Below are positions 48,602 to 56,845 of a DNA stretch of 64,000 bases, piece after piece (the first letter of the stretch is position 1; each line of letters opens with the position of its first letter). This DNA comes from Candidatus Thiodiazotropha sp. LNASS1 (GTDB taxonomy: Bacteria > Pseudomonadota > Gammaproteobacteria > Chromatiales > Chromatiaceae), in contig NZ_OZ156465.1 of assembly GCF_964212655.1 (NCBI RefSeq), positions 434,001-498,000 on the forward strand. Reading direction: 5' to 3'. The notes under the pieces were generated by a model. It made no database searches, was not told where the DNA came from, and saw only the letters and a list, made by a program, of their open reading frames with translations. The position numbers and the translations under genes were made by a program.

Positions 48602-50005
48602 TGCGGCTACCTCCTTGCTTCGTTTTACCCGTGAATGTCGATGTGTCGATGATTGGCTTTCATTCTGCTTGCTGCGCTTGTGTTTGTGTGTGGCTTTTGT
48701 CGGGGACTGTTTTTCTGCGTCAATTCGGGTATCTGATTGTCGGGTTTTATTGACAGATCGCTTCTTGGTTGTATTTACACGGTTTTTGTTGCCGTTCGGT
48801 TTTCTGTTTTGTATACGATCATTACCATTTCCTCGCTTCTGAATGGGCTCGGCTTTGATGTTGGGATCCGGTTCGTAGCCTTCAACAACTATTTCCGGAA
48901 TCTTTTGTTTCAAAAGTCGCTCAATATCCTTTAACAGCTTGTGTTCATCCAGGCATACGAGAGATATGGCTTCCCCTTCATTTCCGGCCCTCCCGGTACG
49001 CCCGATACGGTGGACATAGTCCTCGGGGACATTGGGTAACTCGTAGTTTACAACATGAGGCAGCTGGTCGATATCCAAGCCACGTGCGGCGATATCGGTG
49101 GCTACCAGCACACGTATCTCACCGTTTTTGAAACCGGCCAGTGCCCGGGTGCGCGCACCCTGACTTTTATTGCCGTGAATCGCCGATGCGCTAAGACCGT
49201 CCTTCTCCAGTTGTTGTGCCAGACGGTTAGCGCCATGTTTGGTGCGTGTGAATACCAACACTTGTCGCCAGTTTTGCGATCCGATCATATGGCTCAACAT
49301 CTCTCGCTTGCGCCGTTTATCCACCGGATGGACCACCTGTTTGATCCTTTCGGCGGTGGTGTTTCTACGCGCGACCTCTATCAATTCGGGATGATCCAGC
49401 AAGCGGTCAGCGAGTTTTTTGATATCACTGGAAAATGTGGCGGAAAAGAGGAGATTCTGACGTTTGTTGTTGTCGGGCAGCAATGCCAATACTTTGCGGA
49501 TGTCATGGATGAACCCCATGTCCAACATGCGATCGGCTTCATCCAGCACCAATATTTCAATTTGGGAAAGATCCACTGTCTGCTGACCGGCATGGTCCAA
49601 TAGCCTGCCCGGCGTGGCGATCAGGATATCAACACCACGGCGCAGTTCATCGATCTGAGGGTTGATCTTGACGCCGCCGAAGATAACCGCAGAACGTAAG
49701 GATGTGTGGCGGCCATAGGTCTGGACGCTGTCGCCAACCTGGGCTGCCAGTTCCCGGGTTGGCGTCAATACCAAGGCCCGAACAGGTCGTTGACCGTTAT
49801 GTGAAGGTTTTTTTGCCAGCCGCTGCAGCAGGGGTAAGGTGAAGCCTGCAGTCTTGCCTGTACCGGTCTGGGCGCCGGCCATGACATCCCTGCCTGTGAG
49901 AATGACGGGGATTGCCTTGCGCTGAATCGGTGTGGGTTGGGTGTAACCCTGATCGTGAATGGCGCGCAGAAGTTCGGCCGACAGGCCGAGATTTTCAAAT
50001 GACAT
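48587..50005 (-). CDS. rhlE: DEAD-box RNA helicase, RhlE type
   Basis: ATG 50005 is preferred (472 residues) because GGAG precedes it and the family usually starts MSFENLGLS. Motifs: Q motif with [21 protein letters not shown], Ia PTRELA, II DEAD, III SAT, and the C-terminal [11 protein letters not shown] basic, Asn/Lys-rich tail follows residue about 390. It unwinds RNA in ribosome assembly or turnover. Confidence 0.9.
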   Translation of the reverse strand: MSFENLGLSAELLRAIHDQGYTQPTPIQRKAIPVILTGRDVMAGAQTGTGKTAGFTLPLLQRLAKKPSHNGQRPVRALVLTPTRELAAQVGDSVQTYGRHTSLRSAVIFGGVKINPQIDELRRGVDILIATPGRLLDHAGQQTVDLSQIEILVLDEADRMLDMGFIHDIRKVLALLPDNNKRQNLLFSATFSSDIKKLADRLLDHPELIEVARRNTTAERIKQVVHPVDKRRKREMLSHMIGSQNWRQVLVFTRTKHGANRLAQQLEKDGLSASAIHGNKSQGARTRALAGFKNGEIRVLVATDIAARGLDIDQLPHVVNYELPNVPEDYVHRIGRTGRAGNEGEAISLVCLDEHKLLKDIERLLKQKIPEIVVEGYEPDPNIKAEPIQKRGNGNDRIQNRKPNGNKNRVNTTKKRSVNKTRQSDTRIDAEKQSPTKATHKHKRSKQNESQSSTHRHSRVKRSKEVAALLGG

Positions 50006-50364
50006 GGGATAGTACTCCGTAACCTGCTGTAGCTCCATTTCAACAGGGAGCATGAAGCGGTTACTTGATTAATTTGTTGGATTTCCAAAAGGGGAGTTGC
50101 TTGCTCAACCCTATGGCCCCGCACCGGAAGTCCTGTGTCGGGTTGTGAATCTGAATCTATTTGTTACTCCAGTCTTGCCCTCCCTGCGACAGCAATGCTG
50201 GCGGGAGCCGGTCCGGGCTGGAAAAGATAGCTGTCAATAAGCGGGAAGCGCTGTCCCTGATGAGGGAGAGGCGAACGGCTCAAGGTATTTCGACGAGCGG
50301 ATTATCCTAGTGGGCGCTAACCGGTCAAACGCCCCCGAAGCGGTGCACTATACCAGAAAAATCG
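50006..50364. other. 359-bp gap upstream of rhlE
   Basis: No gene is seen between rhlE (start 50005) and deaD (stop 50365), both on the minus strand. It probably contains the rhlE promoter and leader. GC-rich stretches could form structure, but none matches a known element. Confidence 0.4.
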
Positions 50365-52080
50365 TCACCGATCAGATTTGTTTCGTTTTTTCGCCTTGCG
50401 GAGGCCTTTTTTACCCATTTTCGGCTGCTCCAATCTGCTGATGTTCAAGCGTTGGCCACAGACCCAAGCCCTTTTCAGATCCTGATAAATATCTTTCGGT
50501 ATCCCGACCGGCAGATCGACGAGGCTGAAATCATCATGGATATCGATATGCCCGATATACTGAGCATCAAGCCCCGCTTCATTTGCGATTGCGCCAACGA
50601 TATTGCTGGGTTTGACCTGGTGTTGATGCCCTACATCGATGCGAAATCGCTCCATCCCATTTGCGGGACGGGTCTGTGGTTTGCGCTGACGTTTCTCATT
50701 TTTCCCACGTTGTGACTTCGACTCTGTATCTCGCCGGGCTGGCCTCTCCCTTTCCGGTTTCAGCAATAAAGACTGATCACCCATCGACAGCTTGGCCAGT
50801 GCGGCGGCAATCTCCAGTGCAGGTACATCGTGCTCCTGCTGAAACTGCTCCAGCAGGCTTTGCATGAATTCCAGTTCTCCTGCTGCAATGGTATCGCTGA
50901 TGCGCTGTTTAAAATTGGCGATACGCTTGTTGTTCACCATTTCGGTGGTCGGCAGCTCGAGGGATGCGATTTTTTGTCTGGTTGCCCTCTCTATGGCTTT
51001 GAGCATGCGACGTTCGCGCGGGGCAACAAAAAGAATGGCGTCACCGATACGTCCGGCGCGCCCGGTTCGCCCGATGCGATGGATATAGGCCTCGGTGTCA
51101 TGGGGAATGTCGTAATTTATGACATGGCTGATCCGCTCAACATCGAGGCCGCGAGCGGCCACGTCTGTAGCGACCAGGATATCGAGAGAGCCACGCTTCA
51201 GGCGCTCGACCATCTGTTCCCGCTGCTTCTGCACCATGTCTCCATTCAATGCTGCGGCGGCATAACCCCTGGCTTCCAGGCGCTCAGCCAGTTCACTGGT
51301 GGCGGTCTTGGTGCGTACAAATATGATGATGGCGTCGAAGGTCTCCACCTCCAGGATGCGTGTTAGCGCATCGAGTTTGTGCAGGCCGCTGACCTGCCAA
51401 TAGCGTTGTCGAATGGTATCTGCAGTCGCGGTTCGCGTCTTGATCGCGATCTCGCAGGGATTGTTGAGGTGGTGACGGGCAATGTGTTGGATCTCTTTCG
51501 GCATGGTTGCCGAGAAAAGGGCTGTCTGATGCACTTCCGGGATCTGTTGCAGAATCCACTCCACGTCATCGATAAAGCCCATGCGCAACATCTCATCCGC
51601 TTCATCCAGCACCAGAGCTTGCAATGAGTCCAGTTTAAGCGTCCCTCTGCGCATGTGATCCATCACCCGTCCCGGAGTGCCGACAACCACGTGCACCCCT
51701 CTTTTCAACTGCCTGATTTGACCAGAATAGTCCTGGCCGCCGTACACCGGCAGTACATGAAATCCCTTGATATGGGCCGCATAACGTTGAAAGGCCTCGG
51801 CTACCTGAATCGCCAACTCCCGGGTAGGTGTAAGGACCAATACCTGGACGATGTGTTGTTTGGTGTCGAGTCTGGATAGCAGGGGCAGGGCGAAAGCAGC
51901 TGTCTTGCCGGTTCCCGTCGGTGCGTGTCCCAACAGATCCCGGCCTTCCAGCATATAGGGGATGGTCTGAGCCTGAATTGGCGACGGTGTTTCGTAGCCG
52001 ACCTCGTCAAGTGCCTTCAATAAAGGCTTGGGCAGCTTTAAATCACGGAAACTGGAGTGGAGGGCGTCGGTGTCTGACAT
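50365..52080 (-). CDS. deaD: DEAD-box RNA helicase, DeaD/CsdA type
   Basis: ATG 52080 gives 571 residues. It has helicase motifs APTGTGKT, PTRELAIQ, VLDEADEML, SAT and [10 protein letters not shown], and a C-terminal DbpA-type RNA-binding domain (RFRIDVGHQHQVKPSNIVGAI ... LVDLPVGIP) with a Lys-rich end. DeaD assists 50S assembly and translation at low temperature. With rhlE and csp/RRM genes nearby, the area is rich in RNA-remodelling functions. Confidence 0.9.
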   Translation of the reverse strand: MSDTDALHSSFRDLKLPKPLLKALDEVGYETPSPIQAQTIPYMLEGRDLLGHAPTGTGKTAAFALPLLSRLDTKQHIVQVLVLTPTRELAIQVAEAFQRYAAHIKGFHVLPVYGGQDYSGQIRQLKRGVHVVVGTPGRVMDHMRRGTLKLDSLQALVLDEADEMLRMGFIDDVEWILQQIPEVHQTALFSATMPKEIQHIARHHLNNPCEIAIKTRTATADTIRQRYWQVSGLHKLDALTRILEVETFDAIIIFVRTKTATSELAERLEARGYAAAALNGDMVQKQREQMVERLKRGSLDILVATDVAARGLDVERISHVINYDIPHDTEAYIHRIGRTGRAGRIGDAILFVAPRERRMLKAIERATRQKIASLELPTTEMVNNKRIANFKQRISDTIAAGELEFMQSLLEQFQQEHDVPALEIAAALAKLSMGDQSLLLKPERERPARRDTESKSQRGKNEKRQRKPQTRPANGMERFRIDVGHQHQVKPSNIVGAIANEAGLDAQYIGHIDIHDDFSLVDLPVGIPKDIYQDLKRAWVCGQRLNISRLEQPKMGKKGLRKAKKRNKSDR

Positions 52081-52201
52081 TGGGGGATTCCTGGTGGGGC
52101 GAAGCGATATGGCCATAGGCAAGGCCGGGCGGAGCAGTATAATGTTTCACCTAGTGATTACAATAGCTTATTTAAATTAACCGGGTTAAATGGCGTAAAA
52201 A

Positions 52202-52651
52202 ATGAAGATTGAACAGATTTGGGTCGATGCCGATGCCTGCCCGAAGGTGATCAAGGAGATTCTTTACCGTGCTGCTGAGCGGGTAAGGATAGCGTTGATT
52301 CTGGTTGCCAATCAGCCATTGCAGGTGCCGGGTTCCCGCTATATCCGCACGGTCCAGGTGGGGGCCGGTTTCGATATTGCCGATAACTACATTGTACAAC
52401 GGGCGCAGCCCGGCCATCTGGTGGTAACGGCAGATATCCCCTTGGCGGCCGAAGTGATACCGAAAGGGTGTCTGGCATTAAGTCCGCGCGGGGATCTCTA
52501 TACCGAGGAGAATATCCGCCAGCGTCTGAATATGCGTGACTTCATGGATACATTGCGTGGCAGTGGCATTCAAACAGGTGGACCGGCAGCACTCAGCCAG
52601 GCTGACAGGCAGGCATTTGCCAATCAGCTTGACCGCTTGCTGACTTGTTGA
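52202..52651 (+). CDS. yaiI: UPF0178 (YaiI/YqxD) family protein
   Basis: The 149-residue PIN-like protein has [20 protein letters not shown] at the N-terminus, [27 protein letters not shown] and [18 protein letters not shown], the hallmarks of the YaiI family. The acidic residues suggest a metal-dependent nuclease-like fold, but no activity has been settled. Confidence 0.93.
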   Translation: MKIEQIWVDADACPKVIKEILYRAAERVRIALILVANQPLQVPGSRYIRTVQVGAGFDIADNYIVQRAQPGHLVVTADIPLAAEVIPKGCLALSPRGDLYTEENIRQRLNMRDFMDTLRGSGIQTGGPAALSQADRQAFANQLDRLLTC

Positions 52652-52676
52652 GCAGGCGGTCTGGTGGCCTCCAAGA

Positions 52677-52892
52677 CTATTTCAAACCGACCTTTTCGCT
52701 GGTGGAACGTGTATCGAGGCTGAGTGCGGAATAGAGCGGGCAGGTGGCGAATAGACCGGTCAGCAGCAGAATAAGCCCAATCCAGCCGACTGGGCTTTGC
52801 AATCCATAGAAGATATTTCCGATCAGCAAGATACCAATAATGATGCGGACGACACGGTCGATTATACCGACATTTTTTTTCAGTAAATCCAT
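52677..52892 (-). CDS. DUF2892 small membrane protein
   Basis: The 71-residue protein has the DUF2892 pattern: KNVGIIDRVVRIIIGILLIG, a first membrane helix, then WIGLILLLTGLFATCPLYSAL, a second with the conserved CPLY motif. Such domains also form the C-terminus of YgaP-like rhodaneses. Its Cys may carry sulfur, an inference only. Confidence 0.87.
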   Translation of the reverse strand: MDLLKKNVGIIDRVVRIIIGILLIGNIFYGLQSPVGWIGLILLLTGLFATCPLYSALSLDTRSTSEKVGLK

Positions 52893-53074
52893 ATGTGTTG
52901 CTCCCGATAATAATGATTATAAAAAAGCCTACCATAACCTCTATGTGTATTGATTGTACCCTATAGCTGATTAACAATTGTTTTCATAAAATCGGCCGTT
53001 CGATCATGAATCATACGCTTGATATGTTCCTTACAATGTCGCTGATTGCCAATGAACCAATGCATGGGTGAGCC

Positions 53075-53779
53075 ATGAACGCCAAACACTTGCGTGAATC
53101 GTTACGCAGCTCAGCGGATCCTGTAATAGCGGAACACTCTCAACGCTTCTTCAAAACCGGTAAGGGTGAATATGGTGAGGGGGATCGCTTTCTGGGTATC
53201 CGAGTACCCGTACTCCGGCAACATGCCCGACAGCACCGCAACATACCCATCAAGCAACTCCTTCAATTGTTGCGCTCCGGATATCATGAAGAGCGTCTCT
53301 GTGCGCTGTTAATCATGGTATTGAAATATCAAAGCGGTACTGATGAAGAGAGGGAAACAATCTTTCAACACTACTTGAACAATACGCGATATATCAATAA
53401 TTGGGATCTGGTAGACAGCAGTGCCTACCATATCGTTGGTGTACACCTCGAAAATAGAGACAGGCGCATATTGCACAACCTGGCCAGGTCGGAAAGCCTT
53501 TGGGAGCGCCGTATCGCCATTATCTCAACCCTGCATTTCATTAAAAAACAACAGTATGAGGATACCTTAAGGATATCGCGTCAACTGTTGGATGATACTC
53601 ATGACTTGATACACAAGGCGGTTGGCTGGATGTTGCGGGAGGTGGGAAATCGTGATCTATCCGTTGAGCAGAGATTTCTTCACGAGCACTACCAGAGTAT
53701 GCCCCGTACCATGCTTCGCTACGCGATCGAGAAGTTTCCGCAAAAACAGCGCAAAGCCTATCTGAATGGCCAGGTTTGA
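53075..53779 (+). CDS. DNA alkylation repair protein (AlkD-like)
   Basis: The 234-residue HEAT-like repeat protein has FLGIRVPVLRQHAR, YHEERLCALLIMVLKYQ, NNWDLVDSSAYHIVG, LWERRIAIISTLHFIK, and DLIHKAVGWMLREVG, all typical of the AlkD/AlkC family. It excises N3- and N7-alkylated bases by a non-flipping mechanism. Conserved Trp/Asp in NNWDLVD match the catalytic site. Confidence 0.9.
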   Translation: MNAKHLRESLRSSADPVIAEHSQRFFKTGKGEYGEGDRFLGIRVPVLRQHARQHRNIPIKQLLQLLRSGYHEERLCALLIMVLKYQSGTDEERETIFQHYLNNTRYINNWDLVDSSAYHIVGVHLENRDRRILHNLARSESLWERRIAIISTLHFIKKQQYEDTLRISRQLLDDTHDLIHKAVGWMLREVGNRDLSVEQRFLHEHYQSMPRTMLRYAIEKFPQKQRKAYLNGQV

Positions 53780-53827
53780 TTGTTATGCCGTATAAACTGC
53801 ATTAAATCAGTCGATATGCCATAATGT

Positions 53828-53854
53828 GTGTGAAATTTATTATATTCTTCATAC
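53828..53854. promoter_or_regulatory. NikR-like operator before the nickel transporter operon
   Basis: GTGTGA, 15 bases, then TCATAC. The E. coli NikR operator is GTATGA-N16-TCATAC, so one half matches 6 of 6 and the other 5 of 6, with a spacer one base short. It lies just before the first gene of an operon that encodes its own NikR, which fits nickel-dependent autorepression. Confidence 0.5.
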
Positions 53855-53855
53855 G

Positions 53856-54299
53856 ATGGCCGTCACGACTCAATTCCGCTCTTTCTTGCTGCTTGTCCTG
53901 CTGGGTTATGCGCCTTCCTGCCTCTCCCATGGGGTGGGTTTGAAGATAGAACGGCAGGAGGCGGCTGTTATCTGGCTTCACCATACCGACGACACTCCCC
54001 TGGCCGATGTTGAATACGAACTCACTGCAGACGGTGGGAACGCACCCTATCAATCCGGAAAGAGCGATGCATCGGGTAGGGTTGTGTTCATTCCCGGGGA
54101 TGTCCGGGGGTGGCGGTTAAGGGTCTTCAGCGAGGACGGGCACGGTATCGATACCGTCTTCGAATTGGCTCCAGGTGTGGCATCACACTCCCATACTGGC
54201 CATACCTATTCCGACTTCACCAAACTGATTTTGGGTATTGGTATCCTGTTGAGTGGATTTGGAGTGATGATGTTGTTTACGAAGCGTAAGAGACGGTGA
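53856..54299 (+). CDS. NikL-like periplasmic/membrane component of nickel ECF transporter
   Basis: ATG 53856 gives 147 residues (other in-frame starts upstream would read through the NikR-like box). It has a signal peptide (about 1-26), a carboxypeptidase-regulatory-like beta domain (PLADVEYELTADGG...SDASGRVVFIPGD), His-rich HSHTGHTYSDF, and a C-terminal membrane helix. This matches the NikL/NikN-type accessory protein found next to CbiM in nickel uptake systems. Confidence 0.7.
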   Translation: MAVTTQFRSFLLLVLLGYAPSCLSHGVGLKIERQEAAVIWLHHTDDTPLADVEYELTADGGNAPYQSGKSDASGRVVFIPGDVRGWRLRVFSEDGHGIDTVFELAPGVASHSHTGHTYSDFTKLILGIGILLSGFGVMMLFTKRKRR

Positions 54300-54327
54300 T
54301 GCATTCAACACATTGCATCTGCTGAAT

Positions 54328-54969
54328 ATGCATATACCCGACGGTTTCATTGCACCACAGTTCTATCTGCCGGCCTATGTGGTGACAGGCGGAGCCTGGT
54401 TATGGGCGGCGCGGGGTCTTAAACAGCGGCTCAATGAAGAGACCATACCCCGTTTGGCGGTGATCACCGCATTGGCCTATGTCATTGGAATGGTCATGTT
54501 GCCTCTGCCTGGGGGAAGCACGGGACATCTGGTGGGAATCGCCATGCTGGCGATGCTGTTTGGTGTAAGGCTGGCTTTTTTGGCATACAGCCTGGTGCTC
54601 TTGCTACAGGCGCTGCTGTTCGGCGCGGGGGGGATTACAGCCTTGCCGGTGAATGCATTCGCGGTCGGACTTGTCGGTGCTGCAGTGATGACCCTATGCA
54701 TGGGTTTGCGAGGTGAGCGAAATCCGCTGCCATTTCTAGCGGCAGGGACATTTCTGGCGGTGGTGATACCCGCTTTGCTGATAGCGTTGGTATTGGGGAT
54801 TCAGCCGTCCATCGCCCATCGGGATGACGGTACCCCCCTGTTTTTTCCATTCGGCCCCGAGGTGGCGGTGCCCGCGATCCTTCTGCCTCATCTGATAATT
54901 GGCGGGGTGGAGGCGCTGCTTACCCTGGCTGTCTGGCGTTATGCCAAGACAAGGGGGTGGTTGGTATGA
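54328..54969 (+). CDS. cbiM: Nickel ECF transporter S-component (CbiM/NikM family)
   Basis: ATG 54328 is chosen because CbiM/NikM proteins must begin Met-His (MHIPDGFI), whose N-terminus and His2 bind the metal. The 213-residue protein has about 6-7 membrane helices. It binds Ni2+ (or Co2+) and passes it inward with CbiQ and CbiO. NikR in the same operon points to nickel. Confidence 0.9.
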   Translation: MHIPDGFIAPQFYLPAYVVTGGAWLWAARGLKQRLNEETIPRLAVITALAYVIGMVMLPLPGGSTGHLVGIAMLAMLFGVRLAFLAYSLVLLLQALLFGAGGITALPVNAFAVGLVGAAVMTLCMGLRGERNPLPFLAAGTFLAVVIPALLIALVLGIQPSIAHRDDGTPLFFPFGPEVAVPAILLPHLIIGGVEALLTLAVWRYAKTRGWLV

Positions 54970-55517
54970 GGGATTTGCGTTGGATAGTGCTCTATCTGCT
55001 TACCGTGGTTGGGGTGACATTGATACATCAACCGTTGTATCTATTGATCGGCCTGGTTGTGGTGATTCTGTTTTCGGGTTCGCTACGTTGGCGTCTGCTA
55101 CGAAAGGCGCTCCTCTCCGTGTTGCTGTTCAACACAGCTGTCTCCCTTGGATATCTGGTAATCGCCCTGCTGAGGGATGAGTTCCACATCGAGTACCTGA
55201 TATTGATCAACGCTCGTGTGTTGTTGCTGGTGATGCTGGGATTTTGGCTGAGCGCCAGGATTAATTTCGCCAACGCATTGAGGTTCTCGCCCACACTAAC
55301 GTTTTTAACCACCTTGGCTGCAGGTCAGATTCGTCTGATGAGCCGCATCATCAACGATTATCGCGCGGCGTTTGAGAGCCGCTGCCTGAAAAGACCGAAC
55401 TGGCGTGAACGGTCCCGGCTCGCAGTGGTGCAGACGGAAGCGATAGTGGAGCAATCCCATCATGCCGCAACAGAGATCAGCCAGGCGATGCGTTCAAGAG
55501 GCGTATTCAATGATTGA
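54966..55517 (+). CDS. cbiQ: ECF transporter T-component (CbiQ-like)
   Basis: ATG 54966 overlaps the cbiM stop as ATGA. The 183-residue protein has several membrane helices and the C-terminal coupling region AAFESRCLKRPNWRERSRLA... ISQAMRSRGV, with the Ala-Arg-Gly-type motifs that link T-components to the ATPase. It is shorter than typical CbiQ (about 225-270 residues). Confidence 0.85.
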   Translation: MRDLRWIVLYLLTVVGVTLIHQPLYLLIGLVVVILFSGSLRWRLLRKALLSVLLFNTAVSLGYLVIALLRDEFHIEYLILINARVLLLVMLGFWLSARINFANALRFSPTLTFLTTLAAGQIRLMSRIINDYRAAFESRCLKRPNWRERSRLAVVQTEAIVEQSHHAATEISQAMRSRGVFND

Positions 55518-56286
55518 ACTGGATCGTATCGGATTCAGCTGGCCTGAGGGTCCTGCTGTATTCAAGGATCTGTCCCTGCGGGTGGAGACGGGAGAGAAGT
55601 TGGTGGTGTTGGGTGCCAACGGATGTGGTAAGACAACCCTGCTCAAGCTACTGAACGGTCTTCTGTTTGCAACCTCTGGAGACTATCGCTACAGGGGGGA
55701 TCCGGTCACCAGGCAGCTTGTACGCAGCGGTCCATGGGCCAATCGATTCCGGCGGGAAATGGTATTGCTGTTCCAACATCCGGAGGCGATGTTGTTCAAT
55801 CCCACGGTTGCCGATGAGATAGGCTATGGCCCCCGCCAATTGGGCATTCCCGACAGTGACAAGCTGATTCAGGAATGGGCCGGGCGTTTGGGGCTTCAAC
55901 CGTTACTGGAAAAGGCCCCCTATAGCTTGTCCGGCGGTGAGAAAAAGAAAGTGGCATTGGCCGCGCTGCTGGTGCTGGAACCGGCGTGCCTACTGCTTGA
56001 TGAACCCATTGCCAATCTCGATCCTCGAAGCAGTGGCTGGGTGGTCGATTATCTGCTTGCCACTGAGGCGACAGTGATTATCACGACCCACAATTTAAGT
56101 ATGGCTGCTGAATTGGGCGAGCGCTGCCTTATCATGGATGAGCGGGGCACGCTCTGTTTTGACGGCCCGGTCAAACAGGCTTTGGCGGATATGGAATTAT
56201 TGCAGCAAGCCAACCTGGTGCATCGTCATCAGCATCGGCACGGTGCAATCAGCCATTCCCACCCACATGTACACGATTGGGAGTAG
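55510..56286 (+). CDS. cbiO: ECF transporter ATPase (CbiO-like) with His-rich tail
   Basis: ATG 55510 overlaps the cbiQ end by eight bases and gives 258 residues. ABC motifs: Walker [17 protein letters not shown]-loop LLFQHPE, signature [14 protein letters not shown], Walker [15 protein letters not shown]-loop TTHNLSMA. The last 20 residues are unusually His-rich ([19 protein letters not shown]), suggesting metal binding at the cytoplasmic side. It drives nickel uptake. Confidence 0.92.
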   Translation: MIELDRIGFSWPEGPAVFKDLSLRVETGEKLVVLGANGCGKTTLLKLLNGLLFATSGDYRYRGDPVTRQLVRSGPWANRFRREMVLLFQHPEAMLFNPTVADEIGYGPRQLGIPDSDKLIQEWAGRLGLQPLLEKAPYSLSGGEKKKVALAALLVLEPACLLLDEPIANLDPRSSGWVVDYLLATEATVIITTHNLSMAAELGERCLIMDERGTLCFDGPVKQALADMELLQQANLVHRHQHRHGAISHSHPHVHDWE

Positions 56287-56294
56287 ATGAAGCC

Positions 56295-56717
56295 ATGACA
56301 GATTCCAACGAACTTGCCCGCGTCACTGTTTCACTACCGGAAGGTTTACTGAATGAACTGGATAAACGCTACACCGATCAGGGTTATGCATCCCGTTCAG
56401 AGCTGGTGCGGGATATGATAAGAGAAAAACTGGTGGAGGAGCGCTGGGCCGGCGAGCATGAAGATGTGTTCGGTGTATTGACCATCAGCTACGACCATCA
56501 TCAACGTGGCTTGACCGAGAAGATCAACCATATCCAACATCACAGCTATATCAATGTTCTCTGCACAACCCATGTGCATCTTGATCACCATCACTGTCTG
56601 GAAACCATTATCGTGCGGGGAAAACCCGATGAAATAGAACAGTTGGTCACCAAGATAGGCGGTATGCGAGGCGTCAGATTCTCCAAATTGACCCGAGCCT
56701 CGATACCGGCGATGTGA
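56295..56717 (+). CDS. nikR: Nickel-responsive regulator NikR
   Basis: ATG 56295 gives 140 residues. A ribbon-helix-helix domain ([20 protein letters not shown]...[13 protein letters not shown]) is followed by the ACT-like metal domain with [20 protein letters not shown] and [15 protein letters not shown]. The His, the HxH pair and the Cys of the high-affinity square-planar nickel site are present. It should repress the transporter operon at the box near 53828. Confidence 0.95.
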   Translation: MTDSNELARVTVSLPEGLLNELDKRYTDQGYASRSELVRDMIREKLVEERWAGEHEDVFGVLTISYDHHQRGLTEKINHIQHHSYINVLCTTHVHLDHHHCLETIIVRGKPDEIEQLVTKIGGMRGVRFSKLTRASIPAM

Positions 56718-56845
56718 ATCAATCAGGGTGCCAGGGCCAATCGCTTTAATTGGTTAACAATGGCTCGATAGGCGAGTTATTGATACGTGGCACAACAGCT
56801 TACCCGCTCCGATTATTTCTTCTATTGTATTTATCAGGCGGTTGA

